A stretch of DNA of 35,531 nt from CAZKFG01 sp964551985 (GTDB lineage: Bacteria; Bacillota; Negativicutes; Acidaminococcales; JAISLQ01): contig CAZKFG010000016.1 in the NCBI GenBank assembly GCA_964551985.1, forward strand, positions 1 to 35,531, in the 5' to 3' direction. Numbering within the stretch: the stretch's first letter is position 1; each line of letters opens with the position of its first letter. The notes beneath the pieces were generated by a model. That model made no database searches and had not been told where the DNA came from. It saw nothing but the letters and a program-made list of their open reading frames with translations. Made by a program: the position numbers and the translations under genes. Below, piece after piece: positions 13,543 to 21,620 of the stretch.

Positions 13543-13911
13543 ATGCGTGAAATTAAATTTAGAGGAAAAAGGGTAGATACTGGCGAGTGGGTATACGGTT
13601 ATCATGTCAATGAACAATTTTATGCAACAATAATCACAGAAGACACAAAAGAATATATTAAATGTATTCCTGAAACAGTTGGGCAATACATAGGACTAAA
13701 AGACAAGAACGGTGTTGAAATTTATGAGGGAGATATTACAGAACTTGAAGAAGTTATTACTCTTGCACCAGTTAAAGTAGGAAAAGTAAAACGCGTTGTG
13801 TGTTGGAATGACGAATGGTGTAATTTTAACATAAATTGCGAATATACCGCAAAATGTGAAATAATCGGCAACATACACAACAATCCGGAATTGCTAAATG
13901 CAGCTAATTAA
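13543..13911 (+). CDS. YopX-family phage protein
   Basis: A 122-aa protein starting MREIKFRGKRVDTGEWVYG, the hallmark N-terminus of the YopX family. It is followed by GQYIGLKDKNGVEIYEGDI and a C-terminal EIIGNIHNNPELL, both family-typical. Widespread in Firmicutes phages, its function is unknown. It overlaps rusA by 14 bp. Confidence 0.92.
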   Translation: MREIKFRGKRVDTGEWVYGYHVNEQFYATIITEDTKEYIKCIPETVGQYIGLKDKNGVEIYEGDITELEEVITLAPVKVGKVKRVVCWNDEWCNFNINCEYTAKCEIIGNIHNNPELLNAAN

Positions 13912-14323
13912 ATTCACCCTAAAAGGCAGACCGTACACAAAAAAGACGAGTAACAGGGTTGTTCGCTGTGGCAATTTTACAAAAGTCTTGCCATCGGAAA
14001 ACTTTATAAACTATGAAAAAGACTGTCAAAAGCAAATAATGTGTATGCGTGGTAGAGATATACCAAGAGGCGAAACAATAAAAAATCCACTGCACGTTGC
14101 AGTTAAATACTTTATGCCAAGTCGTCAAGGCTATCCTGATTTGACAGGGTTAATGCAGGCAACTGCTGATATTTTACAATCAGCGAATATAATAGCCGAT
14201 GACAAACAGATTATATTTTGGGACGGAACACGCATTGTTGGTATTGATAAAACTAATCCTCGTGCAGAGGTTTGCATAAGTGTTTTGCCGATTGCGGTAG
14301 AGCAAAGTTGTTTGGGGTTTTAA
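13898..14323 (+). CDS. rusA: RusA-like Holliday-junction endonuclease
   Basis: A 141-aa protein of the RusA family. RPYTKKTSNRVV (11-22) is the usual N-terminal segment. The acidic catalytic residues are likely D81 (YPDLTGL), D91 (ATADIL) and D101/D102 (IADDKQI). RusA resolves branched recombination intermediates, which suits the RecT system upstream. It is the last gene of the early operon before the late regulator. Confidence 0.88.
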   Translation: MQLIKFTLKGRPYTKKTSNRVVRCGNFTKVLPSENFINYEKDCQKQIMCMRGRDIPRGETIKNPLHVAVKYFMPSRQGYPDLTGLMQATADILQSANIIADDKQIIFWDGTRIVGIDKTNPRAEVCISVLPIAVEQSCLGF

Positions 14324-14361
14324 TATTATAGAGAAGTATCCGACTATAAAGGGGATATGTG

Positions 14362-14853
14362 ATGGTAAATGTTGAAAGTTTTGTGGAATTTGTTTTAAGT
14401 AATGCTGATAAGATTAAAAATGAGGTGCTTGTTGTACGTTTGGATAGTGGCAAGGGGCGATCTGGCGGTAATGGTACGGGACACACTTTTGTTAGTGATC
14501 CTACTGCTATTAGTGCTATTAAAAATATTTGTGAGGTTAAGGTGGTGTATGTTCCTTGTGGTGCTTATTTGTGTGGTGAGCGTGAGGTTATGAAGGTTAA
14601 AAAGCCCGAGCTTTGGCTTGAGGTTGAAAAGTGTGTGCGTAGTTATTATTTGAATAATGCTAGCATGTCGAGTTTTTATCGGTTGAGGTTTTTAGAAAAT
14701 TGCAGTTGGAAAATTATTTGTAAGAAGTTAGATATTTCAAAAAGTTGTTTTTATGCGATGCGTGATGATGTTATAAGGTTTGCTATTTTAGCTGCGGCAG
14801 GGCGCAGGCTTATTAGTCCTTATAGTAGGTTTAATAGGTATGGTAAAAATTAG
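14362..14853 (+). CDS. Probable late-gene regulator (HTH, ArpU/RinA/Q-like position)
   Basis: A 163-aa protein with a C-terminal helix-turn-helix at about 113-140 (SWKIICKKLDISKSCFYAMR), resembling sigma region 4 and ArpU/RinA-type phage activators. It sits between the early operon and terminase, directly before a strong promoter and terminator. That is where late regulators or antiterminators are found. The start is ATG at 14362, one codon after a GTG. Codons turn T/G-rich here, unlike the genes before. The exact family is uncertain. Confidence 0.65.
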   Translation: MVNVESFVEFVLSNADKIKNEVLVVRLDSGKGRSGGNGTGHTFVSDPTAISAIKNICEVKVVYVPCGAYLCGEREVMKVKKPELWLEVEKCVRSYYLNNASMSSFYRLRFLENCSWKIICKKLDISKSCFYAMRDDVIRFAILAAAGRRLISPYSRFNRYGKN

Positions 14854-14891
14854 TGTTTTGAAATTTATTTTTGTTTATTCCGGAATGGTGG

Positions 14892-14920
14892 TTGTTTTTA
14901 GAGGATGTGTATGGTATAAT
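14892..14920 (+). promoter_or_regulatory. Strong promoter downstream of late regulator
   Basis: TTGTTT (14892-14897), a 17-bp spacer and a perfect TATAAT (14915-14920) preceded by TG at 14912-14913 (extended -10). It is the strongest promoter sequence in the intergenic space before terminase. Confidence 0.7.
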
Positions 14921-14926
14921 GATGAA

Positions 14927-14982
14927 AAATTTAATATTCTTTTACAGTTTGAAACACTTGTTTATTTTAACAGGTGTTTTTT
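14927..14982 (+). ncRNA. Possible short leader RNA of about 56 nt
   Basis: Transcription from the promoter at 14892-14920 would start near 14927 and end at the terminator at 14953-14982. A short RNA would accumulate unless the terminator is overridden, as with lambda 6S RNA. No coding frame of note is present. Confidence 0.35.
14953..14982 (+). terminator. Intrinsic terminator between early and late regions
   Basis: AACACTTGTT (14953-14962) pairs with AACAGGTGTT (14969-14978) in a 10-bp stem with one G-U pair and a 6-nt loop, running into TTTTTT. It would stop early read-through and transcripts from the promoter just upstream. Confidence 0.8.
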
Positions 14983-14990
14983 ATATTTAT

Positions 14991-15030
14991 GGTGCAGATG
15001 ATGGTTGTCCTCCTTTCCTTTGTCTGCACC
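14991..15030. other. Stem-loop with anti-Shine-Dalgarno-like loop
   Basis: GGTGCAGA (14991-14998) pairs with TCTGCACC (15023-15030). The 24-nt loop contains CCTCCTTTC (15009-15017), the same as the 16S rRNA anti-Shine-Dalgarno segment. On the minus strand it reads as a perfect ribosome site without a good frame behind it. The rest of 14854-15152 holds the promoter and terminator and no gene that I can support. Confidence 0.4.
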
Positions 15031-15152
15031 GTTGTTATTAGTGTTTAGTTTTTTGAGGTCTTAAAAAAGGCGAGTGCAATTATATTGGCTAGGTGATGAA
15101 AACAGCTCACAGAGGGTTTTAGAGGGTGTTTTTTTGGTGGGGTAGTGAAAAT

Positions 15153-15773
15153 ATGGATAAAAAAAGCAAATCTACTAAAAAAAGGGTTGTTAGGGATAAA
15201 GGGTCAAATCATAGCGCAGATAGGTTTTTGCTGCGTGATGATGGTAAAAAGGATACAGGTAGGCGCTCAATTATTGCTAGTTGGTTTCTCAAAGATGATA
15301 ATAAAAAGATGCTTCAAGGGTGGCTAAGAAGTGGTTTGACTAATGAGCAGATAGCGGCAAAACTTGGGGTAACTGCGACAACTTTTTATAATTTCCAAAA
15401 AAAATGCACAGAGTTTGATGTTTTTATCCACGATAATAAGTTGTCGTTTGATATTGAGGTGGAGAATGCTCTACTTAAAAGGGCGCTTGGTTATAGGTAC
15501 GAAGAGATAGTTATAGAAGAGGTGCTAGATAAATTTGGCGAGATAAGAGAGCTTAAAAAAGTTGTGCAAAAGCATATGCCTGCTGATACTACAGCGGGTA
15601 TTTTTTGGCTTAAAAATCGCCGGGCTAAGCGTTGGCGGGATAAACAAGAGATTGTTATTGATGACAAAACAGGTATAACAAAGACTTTAAAAGAGGCAAG
15701 AGAGCGGGCGACAATGCGCACGATTGATGTTGTTGATGTTGGCAGTGGCGGTGATGATAGTGGGCAAAGATAA
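15153..15773 (+). CDS. terS: Terminase small subunit
   Basis: A 206-aa DNA-packaging protein. After a basic N-terminus there is a helix-turn-helix (W-L-R-S-G-L-T-N-E-Q-I-A-A-K-L-G-V, then TTFYNFQKK) followed by FDIEVENALLKRALGYRYEE, the pattern I recall for phBC6A51-type small terminases. It would bind the packaging site and hand DNA to TerL. The start at 15153 is chosen over the frame opening at 15126 because GGTGGGGTAG precedes it. It overlaps terL. Confidence 0.85.
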   Translation: MDKKSKSTKKRVVRDKGSNHSADRFLLRDDGKKDTGRRSIIASWFLKDDNKKMLQGWLRSGLTNEQIAAKLGVTATTFYNFQKKCTEFDVFIHDNKLSFDIEVENALLKRALGYRYEEIVIEEVLDKFGEIRELKKVVQKHMPADTTAGIFWLKNRRAKRWRDKQEIVIDDKTGITKTLKEARERATMRTIDVVDVGSGGDDSGQR

Positions 15774-17238
15774 TAAATTGTCTGTTGAAAATAAAAATGA
15801 AATAGCAGCGTTTTTGGGTGAATTTACTCACGACCCTGCCGGTTTTGTGTGGGCGGCGTTTGAATGGGGGCAAGGTGAATTAGCTGGGCAAAAGCCGCAA
15901 GATTGGCAGATTGATTTATTAGATGAAATGGCAAAGGGGCTTAAAACGCCTGATAAGGTCGTTCAACAGGCAGTAGCTTCCGGGCACGGTATTGGAAAGT
16001 CTGCTGTTGTGGCTTGGCTTATTTTGTGGGCTATTAGTACTTTTGAAGATAGTAAGGGGCTTGTTACTGCCAATACTGATACGCAGCTTAGGACTAAAAC
16101 GTGGGCGGAGCTGTCTAAGTGGCATAGGTTATTTATTGGCAAGGATTTGTTTGAGTATACGGCAACGTCATATTATAGTGCGGATAAGGAGCACGAAAAA
16201 ACTTGGCGAATGGATGCAATTGCTTGGTCGGAGAATAATCCTGAGGCGTTTGCTGGTATGCATAATCAGGGTAAACGTGTACTTATTGTTTTTGATGAGG
16301 CGTCTGCTATAGCCGATAGTATTTGGGATGTTGTCGAGGGTGCGACAACTGATAAAAATACTGAGATTTTGTGGTGTGCGTTTGGTAATCCTACGCGCAA
16401 TAGTGGTAGGTTTTATGATTGTTTCCATAAACACAGAAATTATTGGCATAAAAGGCAGATTGATAGTCGTAGTGTGGATATTAGCAATAAGGTGCAGCTT
16501 GATAAGTGGATTGATATGTATGGCATTGATAGTGATTTTGTAAGGGTTCGCATCTTGGGTCAGTTCCCTAATTTGTCATCTGGTCAGTTGATTAGCAATG
16601 ATTTAGTGCGTAGGGCTGTTGATGGGTATAAAAGTTTAACAGAGCCAAGTTATAGTTTTGCGCCTGTAATTATTGGGGTTGACCCTGCTTGGACGGGAGA
16701 TGATAAGCTTGTTGTGTATTTAAGGCAGGGTAATTATACTAAGGTGCTTTTAGAGGTTGCGTTTAATGATGATGATAGTTATATTGCTGGAAAGCTCGCT
16801 GCTTTTCAAGATGAGTATTCTATGGCGAAAGGGTTTATTGATCAAGGGTATGGTACAGGTATTTATAGTTGTTTAAAGTCGATGGGCAGGGGGGATAGTT
16901 GGGAGCTTATTGCTTTTTCGTCTCGAGCTAGTGATGATTATTACGCTAATAAAAGGGTAGAAATGTGGGCGCTGCTTAAAGATTGGCTGAAAAATGGCGG
17001 GTGCATTGAAGATAATAAGGATATAGCAAATGATTTGGTGGCGCCGGAGGCTTTTTTAAATAGCAGAGGTAAGCTGCAATTAGAGAGTAAAAATGATATG
17101 AAAATGCGAGGACTTCAGTCGCCAAACTTTGCTGATGCTTTAGCTTTGACTTTTGCTCAGCCGGTAGTTAAAAATGTTAATAGTAAGATAGCACTTTTGC
17201 GTAAACAGGGTAAGATGCGCAAGTATGGTGCTATGTAA
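15760..17238 (+). CDS. terL: Terminase large subunit (packaging ATPase/nuclease)
   Basis: A 492-aa motor protein. The ATPase domain has Walker A SGHGIGKS (around 74-81) and Walker B LIVFDEAS (around 175-182); GNPTRNSGRF may be the coupling motif. The C-terminal RNase H-like nuclease starts at VIIGVDPAWTGDD (D308) with later acidic positions (DQGYGTG, NFADALAL). GTG 15760 is chosen because GGCGGTG lies 6 nt upstream; an ATG two codons earlier is possible. It overlaps terS by 14 bp. Confidence 0.95.
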   Translation: MGKDNKLSVENKNEIAAFLGEFTHDPAGFVWAAFEWGQGELAGQKPQDWQIDLLDEMAKGLKTPDKVVQQAVASGHGIGKSAVVAWLILWAISTFEDSKGLVTANTDTQLRTKTWAELSKWHRLFIGKDLFEYTATSYYSADKEHEKTWRMDAIAWSENNPEAFAGMHNQGKRVLIVFDEASAIADSIWDVVEGATTDKNTEILWCAFGNPTRNSGRFYDCFHKHRNYWHKRQIDSRSVDISNKVQLDKWIDMYGIDSDFVRVRILGQFPNLSSGQLISNDLVRRAVDGYKSLTEPSYSFAPVIIGVDPAWTGDDKLVVYLRQGNYTKVLLEVAFNDDDSYIAGKLAAFQDEYSMAKGFIDQGYGTGIYSCLKSMGRGDSWELIAFSSRASDDYYANKRVEMWALLKDWLKNGGCIEDNKDIANDLVAPEAFLNSRGKLQLESKNDMKMRGLQSPNFADALALTFAQPVVKNVNSKIALLRKQGKMRKYGAM

Positions 17239-17247
17239 GGGAGAAAA

Positions 17248-17631
17248 ATGGAGAGAATTTTTAGTAGTGATGAATTAAACAAATTGCTTGTTGAGTGGCA
17301 AAAGAGATTAAAGCTTGGGGATTGGAATATAAGGCTTATAAAATGTCGAGCAAATAAAATGACTGAAAATTGTCTTGGTGAGGTTAATTATGAGTTATCA
17401 AATTTAACTGCTGTTATTCATTTGTTAGATGAGATTGATTATCCTAGTGAGCTATTTTCTTATGACATGGAGCAGGTTTTAGTGCACGAGTTGTTGCATT
17501 TGGTTTTTGCTACTGTTACGCCAGATGATGTTGGGTCTTTAAAGCATACGTTGTTTGAGCAGTCGATAGAAAAAATGGCTAATGTATTTATTGAGTTTAA
17601 AGAAGTTTTATGTAAAGGCGCTGGCAAATAG
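17248..17631 (+). CDS. Zincin-like metallopeptidase domain protein
   Basis: A 127-aa protein with HELLH (H80, E81, H84), the HExxH zinc-protease motif, in a helix ending LVFATV. A downstream glutamate in FEQSIEKMANVF may be the third ligand. The N-terminal part (WQKRLKLGDWNIRL) is typical of small phage zincins. It sits between terminase and portal genes, so head maturation or a role in infection are both possible. The substrate is unknown. Confidence 0.75.
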   Translation: MERIFSSDELNKLLVEWQKRLKLGDWNIRLIKCRANKMTENCLGEVNYELSNLTAVIHLLDEIDYPSELFSYDMEQVLVHELLHLVFATVTPDDVGSLKHTLFEQSIEKMANVFIEFKEVLCKGAGK

Positions 17632-17674
17632 CTATCGTCTTTTATTATTTATTAAAAATAAAGGGGGTTAGGTT

Positions 17675-17974
17675 ATGTTTTTGCAAAGGGTGGGACAGAT
17701 TAAGACTAGTGTTTTGGCGGTTGGGAATAAAGCTGTAAAACTTTCTAGTCTTGATGTGCAAAATGGCACTAAAGCTGGCAGACATGCTGTTGAGGTATGC
17801 AATCCGACTGATAGCATTGTTTATATCGGCGGCGAGGATGTGAGCGTAGCAAACGGAATTGCTGTGTATGCTAAAAGCAGTAGGTTTATTCCTGTGGCGC
17901 AAAAGGCGACTGAGACGGTTTATATTGTATCTGCCACTAGTGTAAATGTGGTGCTGGCTGAGTATTTTGAGTAG
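17675..17974 (+). CDS. Small beta-rich virion protein
   Basis: A 99-aa protein made mostly of short beta strands (VCNPTDSIVYIGGEDVS, GIAVYAKSSRFIPV, ETVYIVS). This pattern is common in small phage decoration or fibre-like proteins with N-P-x-D-x-x-x-Y-I-G-G motifs. A GGGGGTTAGG site precedes the ATG. It lies just before the portal gene. The assignment as a structural protein is inference. Confidence 0.55.
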   Translation: MFLQRVGQIKTSVLAVGNKAVKLSSLDVQNGTKAGRHAVEVCNPTDSIVYIGGEDVSVANGIAVYAKSSRFIPVAQKATETVYIVSATSVNVVLAEYFE

Positions 17975-17987
17975 TGATGGTGAAAGT

Positions 17988-20171
17988 ATGAATGTTTCGA
18001 TAAATAATGCTAATTTAAATAATGCAGGGCAGGTTATTGATAATCAGACAAATGGTGATAGTGTAAATTCTCGCGTTGTGCAACCGATAGATATTATTAT
18101 CCAGTCGGCGACAAAAGCTAGTAAAAGTCAGAATGTTATTAGTTTAAAGTCGTTGAAAAAAATTGAGGTTGATAAGATTATGCTTGCCTTTGCTAAGTGT
18201 AAAAAGGCGGCGGATGATTATTATACTTCGACTATTCGTCCTAAGTTACAAGAGCGTAATAAGGCTTATATTGCAAGTGAAAAGTATTATCAAAATAGGT
18301 TTCCTGCGATGTCTGAGATGTCAAGGTTTTGTAGTCGGGATATTAAGACTACTATCGATTGGATGCTTCCTAGTTTGTGTGAGCCTTTTATCGGGGGGGA
18401 TGATCCTGTTGATATTAAAGGCGTTAATGTAAATGATGATGAAAACGCCAATAAATTACAGCTTTTACTCAAGTATCAGTTGCAAAACAAGAATAATTAT
18501 CCGACTTTTATTAGTAATATTTGGGTTGATGCTTTAAAGCTAAATTATGCTGTGGCAAAAATTTACTGGAATAGAAATGAAAAACGCGACAGGTATAAGT
18601 TGATGGTTTCTAATGACGATATGCAAACTATTGCGGTGTTAAATCAAGAGGTGGCTACAGGAAATATTGAGATTGTAAAGCAAGAGGCTGTTAAGGATGC
18701 ACAGGATTTGTCTGTTATAACTTTTGAAAAAGTTACTGTTTCGGAGAATTATCCGGTTATTGAGTATATGTCGCCGTCAGAGTTTAGGTTTACACCTGAT
18801 GGAAAAAGTATTTATGAATCTAAGTTTAAGGCGCATAGGAAGATTGTGTCTGGTGATTATTTAAAGAGAAAAGAAAAAGACGGCATATATCAAAATATTG
18901 ATAAGGCGATGAGTGATTTTTCTGGCAATTGTGATTATGATTTGTTTGATACACAGAAAAATACTGCGTTAAATACTATTGGCAATCAAATTAAAGATGA
19001 TGATAATGCAAGCCAAAATTTTGAGTTGTATGAGGCATATTTGCAGGTGGATTATAATAATGACGGGATTTATGAAAATATTATTGTACATGCTATAGGA
19101 AACACGCCTATTAGCATTTGTAATAATGATTTTAAAGATTTAGCACCGTTTTTTGTCGCTAATGCCGAGAAAAATCCTGTGGCTATTTTTAATGAAAATG
19201 AAAGTTTTGCTGATAATTTATTGCAACAGCAAGATTTAAAAACGGCTATTTTTAGGCAGATTATTGTTAATGTGGCGAAAAATAATACGCCGAGAATGTT
19301 TGTTAATAATGATGTTGATTTTGATGCATTAATTGAAAATGATGAGTTTGTTTTGGTCTCTAGCAATAAAAATCCACGTGAGAGTTTTGCTGAGGGAGCG
19401 CAATTGTCGATTAGTCCTTTGACGATGAATATTTTAGAGTATGCACAAAATGAGATTGAGGCGCAAAGTGGCTCTACTAGGTATAATCAAGGGCTAGATA
19501 GCAATAGCTTAAATAAGACGGCAACAGGTCTTACAGCGATTATGGGTAGTGCGGAAAAAAGGTTAAAGCATATGGCGCGTATGTTTGCCGAAAATTTTAT
19601 TATTCCGATGATGAAGTATCTTATATTACTCAATCAGCAGTATTTACAACCTGAGCAGATAATTCGCCTAGCAGATGAAAATATCATTATAAATAAAGAT
19701 GAACTTGATATAGATTATGATTTGATTATTAATGTAGGCTCTGGTGCTGGGACTAAAGAAGCGCAGATTCAATATTTGATGCTACTTATAAATCAGATTT
19801 ATCCGCAGCTTGCTAATCTTGGGATTGTCAATCAAAGTAGTTGGTATGAGCTTGTTAAGGATTTGCTTGAGAAAATGGGTATTAGAAATGTGTCTAATTA
19901 TTTACTTGATCCTAATAGTGATGTGGCAAAACAGCAAGCGCAAATGCAACAGCAGCAGGCACAACAAGCTGAGCAAAAGACTCTTGAGATTGAAAAGATG
20001 AAAAAAGAGTTTGAGATTGAAAAGGCACGTCAACCGAATATTAGTATTCGCTATGAGGATTTGCCGCCAGTTGCGAAAATGCAATTACTGGAGTATTTTG
20101 GTTTGAAGCTTAATGCTCAAGATATTGTACAAAAGGAGCAGATGGATTATGAGAAAAAGAAACAATATTAG
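17988..20171 (+). CDS. Portal protein (P22/SU10-like)
   Basis: A 727-aa portal protein forming the DNA gate at one head vertex. The start of the core (DDYYTSTIRPKLQERNKAY, SEMSRFCSRDIKTTIDWMLP) matches the P22-type portals of podoviruses. The C-terminus has a Gln-rich coiled coil (near 655-700), possibly the barrel. The ATG at 17988 is used in place of the frame start at 17946, which overlaps the previous gene. Its end overlaps the next gene. Confidence 0.9.
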   Translation: MNVSINNANLNNAGQVIDNQTNGDSVNSRVVQPIDIIIQSATKASKSQNVISLKSLKKIEVDKIMLAFAKCKKAADDYYTSTIRPKLQERNKAYIASEKYYQNRFPAMSEMSRFCSRDIKTTIDWMLPSLCEPFIGGDDPVDIKGVNVNDDENANKLQLLLKYQLQNKNNYPTFISNIWVDALKLNYAVAKIYWNRNEKRDRYKLMVSNDDMQTIAVLNQEVATGNIEIVKQEAVKDAQDLSVITFEKVTVSENYPVIEYMSPSEFRFTPDGKSIYESKFKAHRKIVSGDYLKRKEKDGIYQNIDKAMSDFSGNCDYDLFDTQKNTALNTIGNQIKDDDNASQNFELYEAYLQVDYNNDGIYENIIVHAIGNTPISICNNDFKDLAPFFVANAEKNPVAIFNENESFADNLLQQQDLKTAIFRQIIVNVAKNNTPRMFVNNDVDFDALIENDEFVLVSSNKNPRESFAEGAQLSISPLTMNILEYAQNEIEAQSGSTRYNQGLDSNSLNKTATGLTAIMGSAEKRLKHMARMFAENFIIPMMKYLILLNQQYLQPEQIIRLADENIIINKDELDIDYDLIINVGSGAGTKEAQIQYLMLLINQIYPQLANLGIVNQSSWYELVKDLLEKMGIRNVSNYLLDPNSDVAKQQAQMQQQQAQQAEQKTLEIEKMKKEFEIEKARQPNISIRYEDLPPVAKMQLLEYFGLKLNAQDIVQKEQMDYEKKKQY

Positions 20172-20490
20172 AGTGCCTCGTCTTTATAAGATAACTAGTA
20201 CTAGCGATTATTCTGGTTTTAAGGATAGAGATAAATATTTGCGTGAGATTGTGGATTTAGGCGAGAAGGCAAAAGATGTAAAAGAGATTTTAGATTATTA
20301 TCTTGATTGTCAAGAAGATGATATTTTAAAAGAGTTAGTTGAGGCACAAGATTATAATGCTTTGCTAAATGTTCAGATGAAGTATAAGGCAATTCTTGCT
20401 TTAGATGATAAGTTAAAAGGTGTTATTCATCTTGCTAAAGTGAAATTAGATGTGATAAGCAAGGCAAAAGAAGATAAGGTTAAGGAGTGA
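20149..20490 (+). CDS. Small basic head-region protein
   Basis: A 113-aa basic, helical protein that starts inside the portal gene end (ATG at 20149, with AGGAG 11 nt upstream). It has RKRNNIRVPRLYKI at the N-terminus and helices around YLREIVDLGEKAKDVKEILD. It lies between portal and scaffold-like genes, as in other phages with this head type. Function unknown. Confidence 0.7.
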   Translation: MRKRNNIRVPRLYKITSTSDYSGFKDRDKYLREIVDLGEKAKDVKEILDYYLDCQEDDILKELVEAQDYNALLNVQMKYKAILALDDKLKGVIHLAKVKLDVISKAKEDKVKE

Positions 20491-20495
20491 TTATT

Positions 20496-21545
20496 ATGCC
20501 AGATGAAATGGAAAATAGTATAAATCAAGTTACGCAAGCTCAAACGAGTGACAGCGCTGATGTGGGCGGGGCAGATGTGCCAGAGAGTCCTAACGAGCGG
20601 CAAAAAGAGGGCAGTGTAAATAGTGATGATACGGCTGTTTATTCTGAAAAAAATAGTTTTAAGTTGGTTGTTGATAATGGTGGCAGAAAAAAGGTTGTAA
20701 GTAATTATCCTGATGTAAGCGTTGATAATGTAAGCGAAAATACAAATAAAGAACAGGAAAAACAGATTGTAGCACCAAGACAAACAGGGGTTGTTGAAGG
20801 GCTGAGCATTGAGTCTATAAATGCTGCAAATCAGCAAATGCAAGTAAATGCTGAAAATACACAAGCCTTTTTAGCGCCTAATAATGTAAGCCAAGAAGAC
20901 CAGGTGCAAAATGAACAGGTATCTCCAATTGATTATTATAAAAAAGTGGAAGATGTTGCGAAAAAATTGACCTTGCAAGAGTTAGGGATAACGCAAGATG
21001 ATTTGGAGATGGCTGAGTATTCTGATGATAAACAATTGCAAGAGAAGGCTAATGCTTATAAATCGGCGCTTGATTTTAATCGCAATAGGGTTATTGCTGA
21101 TGTTGAACGTATTAAGCAAGAAGAGGCGATAAGGCAAAGAGAATGCTCTGAAGCTATTCAAGAGGTAGTTGTTTTTACAGAGGATATGAGAAAAAAAGAG
21201 CCTAATTTTGATGAGATTGATAAGTTTATGGGGTCAAGGTTAGAAAAGCTGCCTTATGTTGAGGCTGTAAACATTATTCCTGTTATCAAGGCTTTGCAAA
21301 ACAGAACTATTACAAGGGCGCAACTTCCGATTTTGCAAAAGTATTTTGAGGATACTCGTCTTGAGTATTATGCACGGAAAAATAATGTTGGCAGGGTGGC
21401 AACAATGGTAAAACCGCCAGTGCTTGAAAATGCTGGTGTTGGCAACGATGTGTTGGTGCGTAAAAATGATGTTGCCAAACTTGGCACATTGCCATATCGA
21501 GATAAGATAAAGGCTGTAAGGCAGATGTTTAATAGCGATAAATAG
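20496..21545 (+). CDS. Probable scaffolding protein
   Basis: A 349-aa hydrophilic protein: a long low-complexity acidic, Gln/Asn/Ser-rich N-terminal half, then a helical segment (about 140-300) and a basic C-terminus (YRDKIKAVRQMFNSDK). Position directly before the capsid gene and a basic helical C-terminus are classic of scaffolds that template procapsids. The start at 20496 has TAAGGAG 8 nt upstream. There is no protease motif. Confidence 0.75.
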   Translation: MPDEMENSINQVTQAQTSDSADVGGADVPESPNERQKEGSVNSDDTAVYSEKNSFKLVVDNGGRKKVVSNYPDVSVDNVSENTNKEQEKQIVAPRQTGVVEGLSIESINAANQQMQVNAENTQAFLAPNNVSQEDQVQNEQVSPIDYYKKVEDVAKKLTLQELGITQDDLEMAEYSDDKQLQEKANAYKSALDFNRNRVIADVERIKQEEAIRQRECSEAIQEVVVFTEDMRKKEPNFDEIDKFMGSRLEKLPYVEAVNIIPVIKALQNRTITRAQLPILQKYFEDTRLEYYARKNNVGRVATMVKPPVLENAGVGNDVLVRKNDVAKLGTLPYRDKIKAVRQMFNSDK

Positions 21546-21550
21546 TCATA

Positions 21551-21588
21551 GGGTTTGCATTTTTAAAGGTGCAGGCTCTATTTTATTA
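21551..21588 (+). terminator. Weak hairpin between scaffold and capsid genes
   Basis: GGGTTTGCA (21551-21559) pairs with TGCAGGCTC (21570-21578), with three G-U pairs, followed by TATTTTATT. It may be a partial terminator or an RNA-processing hairpin. Confidence 0.4.
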
Positions 21589-21620
21589 TAAATACAAATT
21601 TTTTAAGAGGTGATTTTATT

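Noticed and set aside
14970..15022. Minus-strand leader peptide behind the perfect GAAAGGAGG
   Set aside because: Only a tiny frame with an ATC start would follow, and it leads into a plus-strand gene; better explained by the stem-loop.
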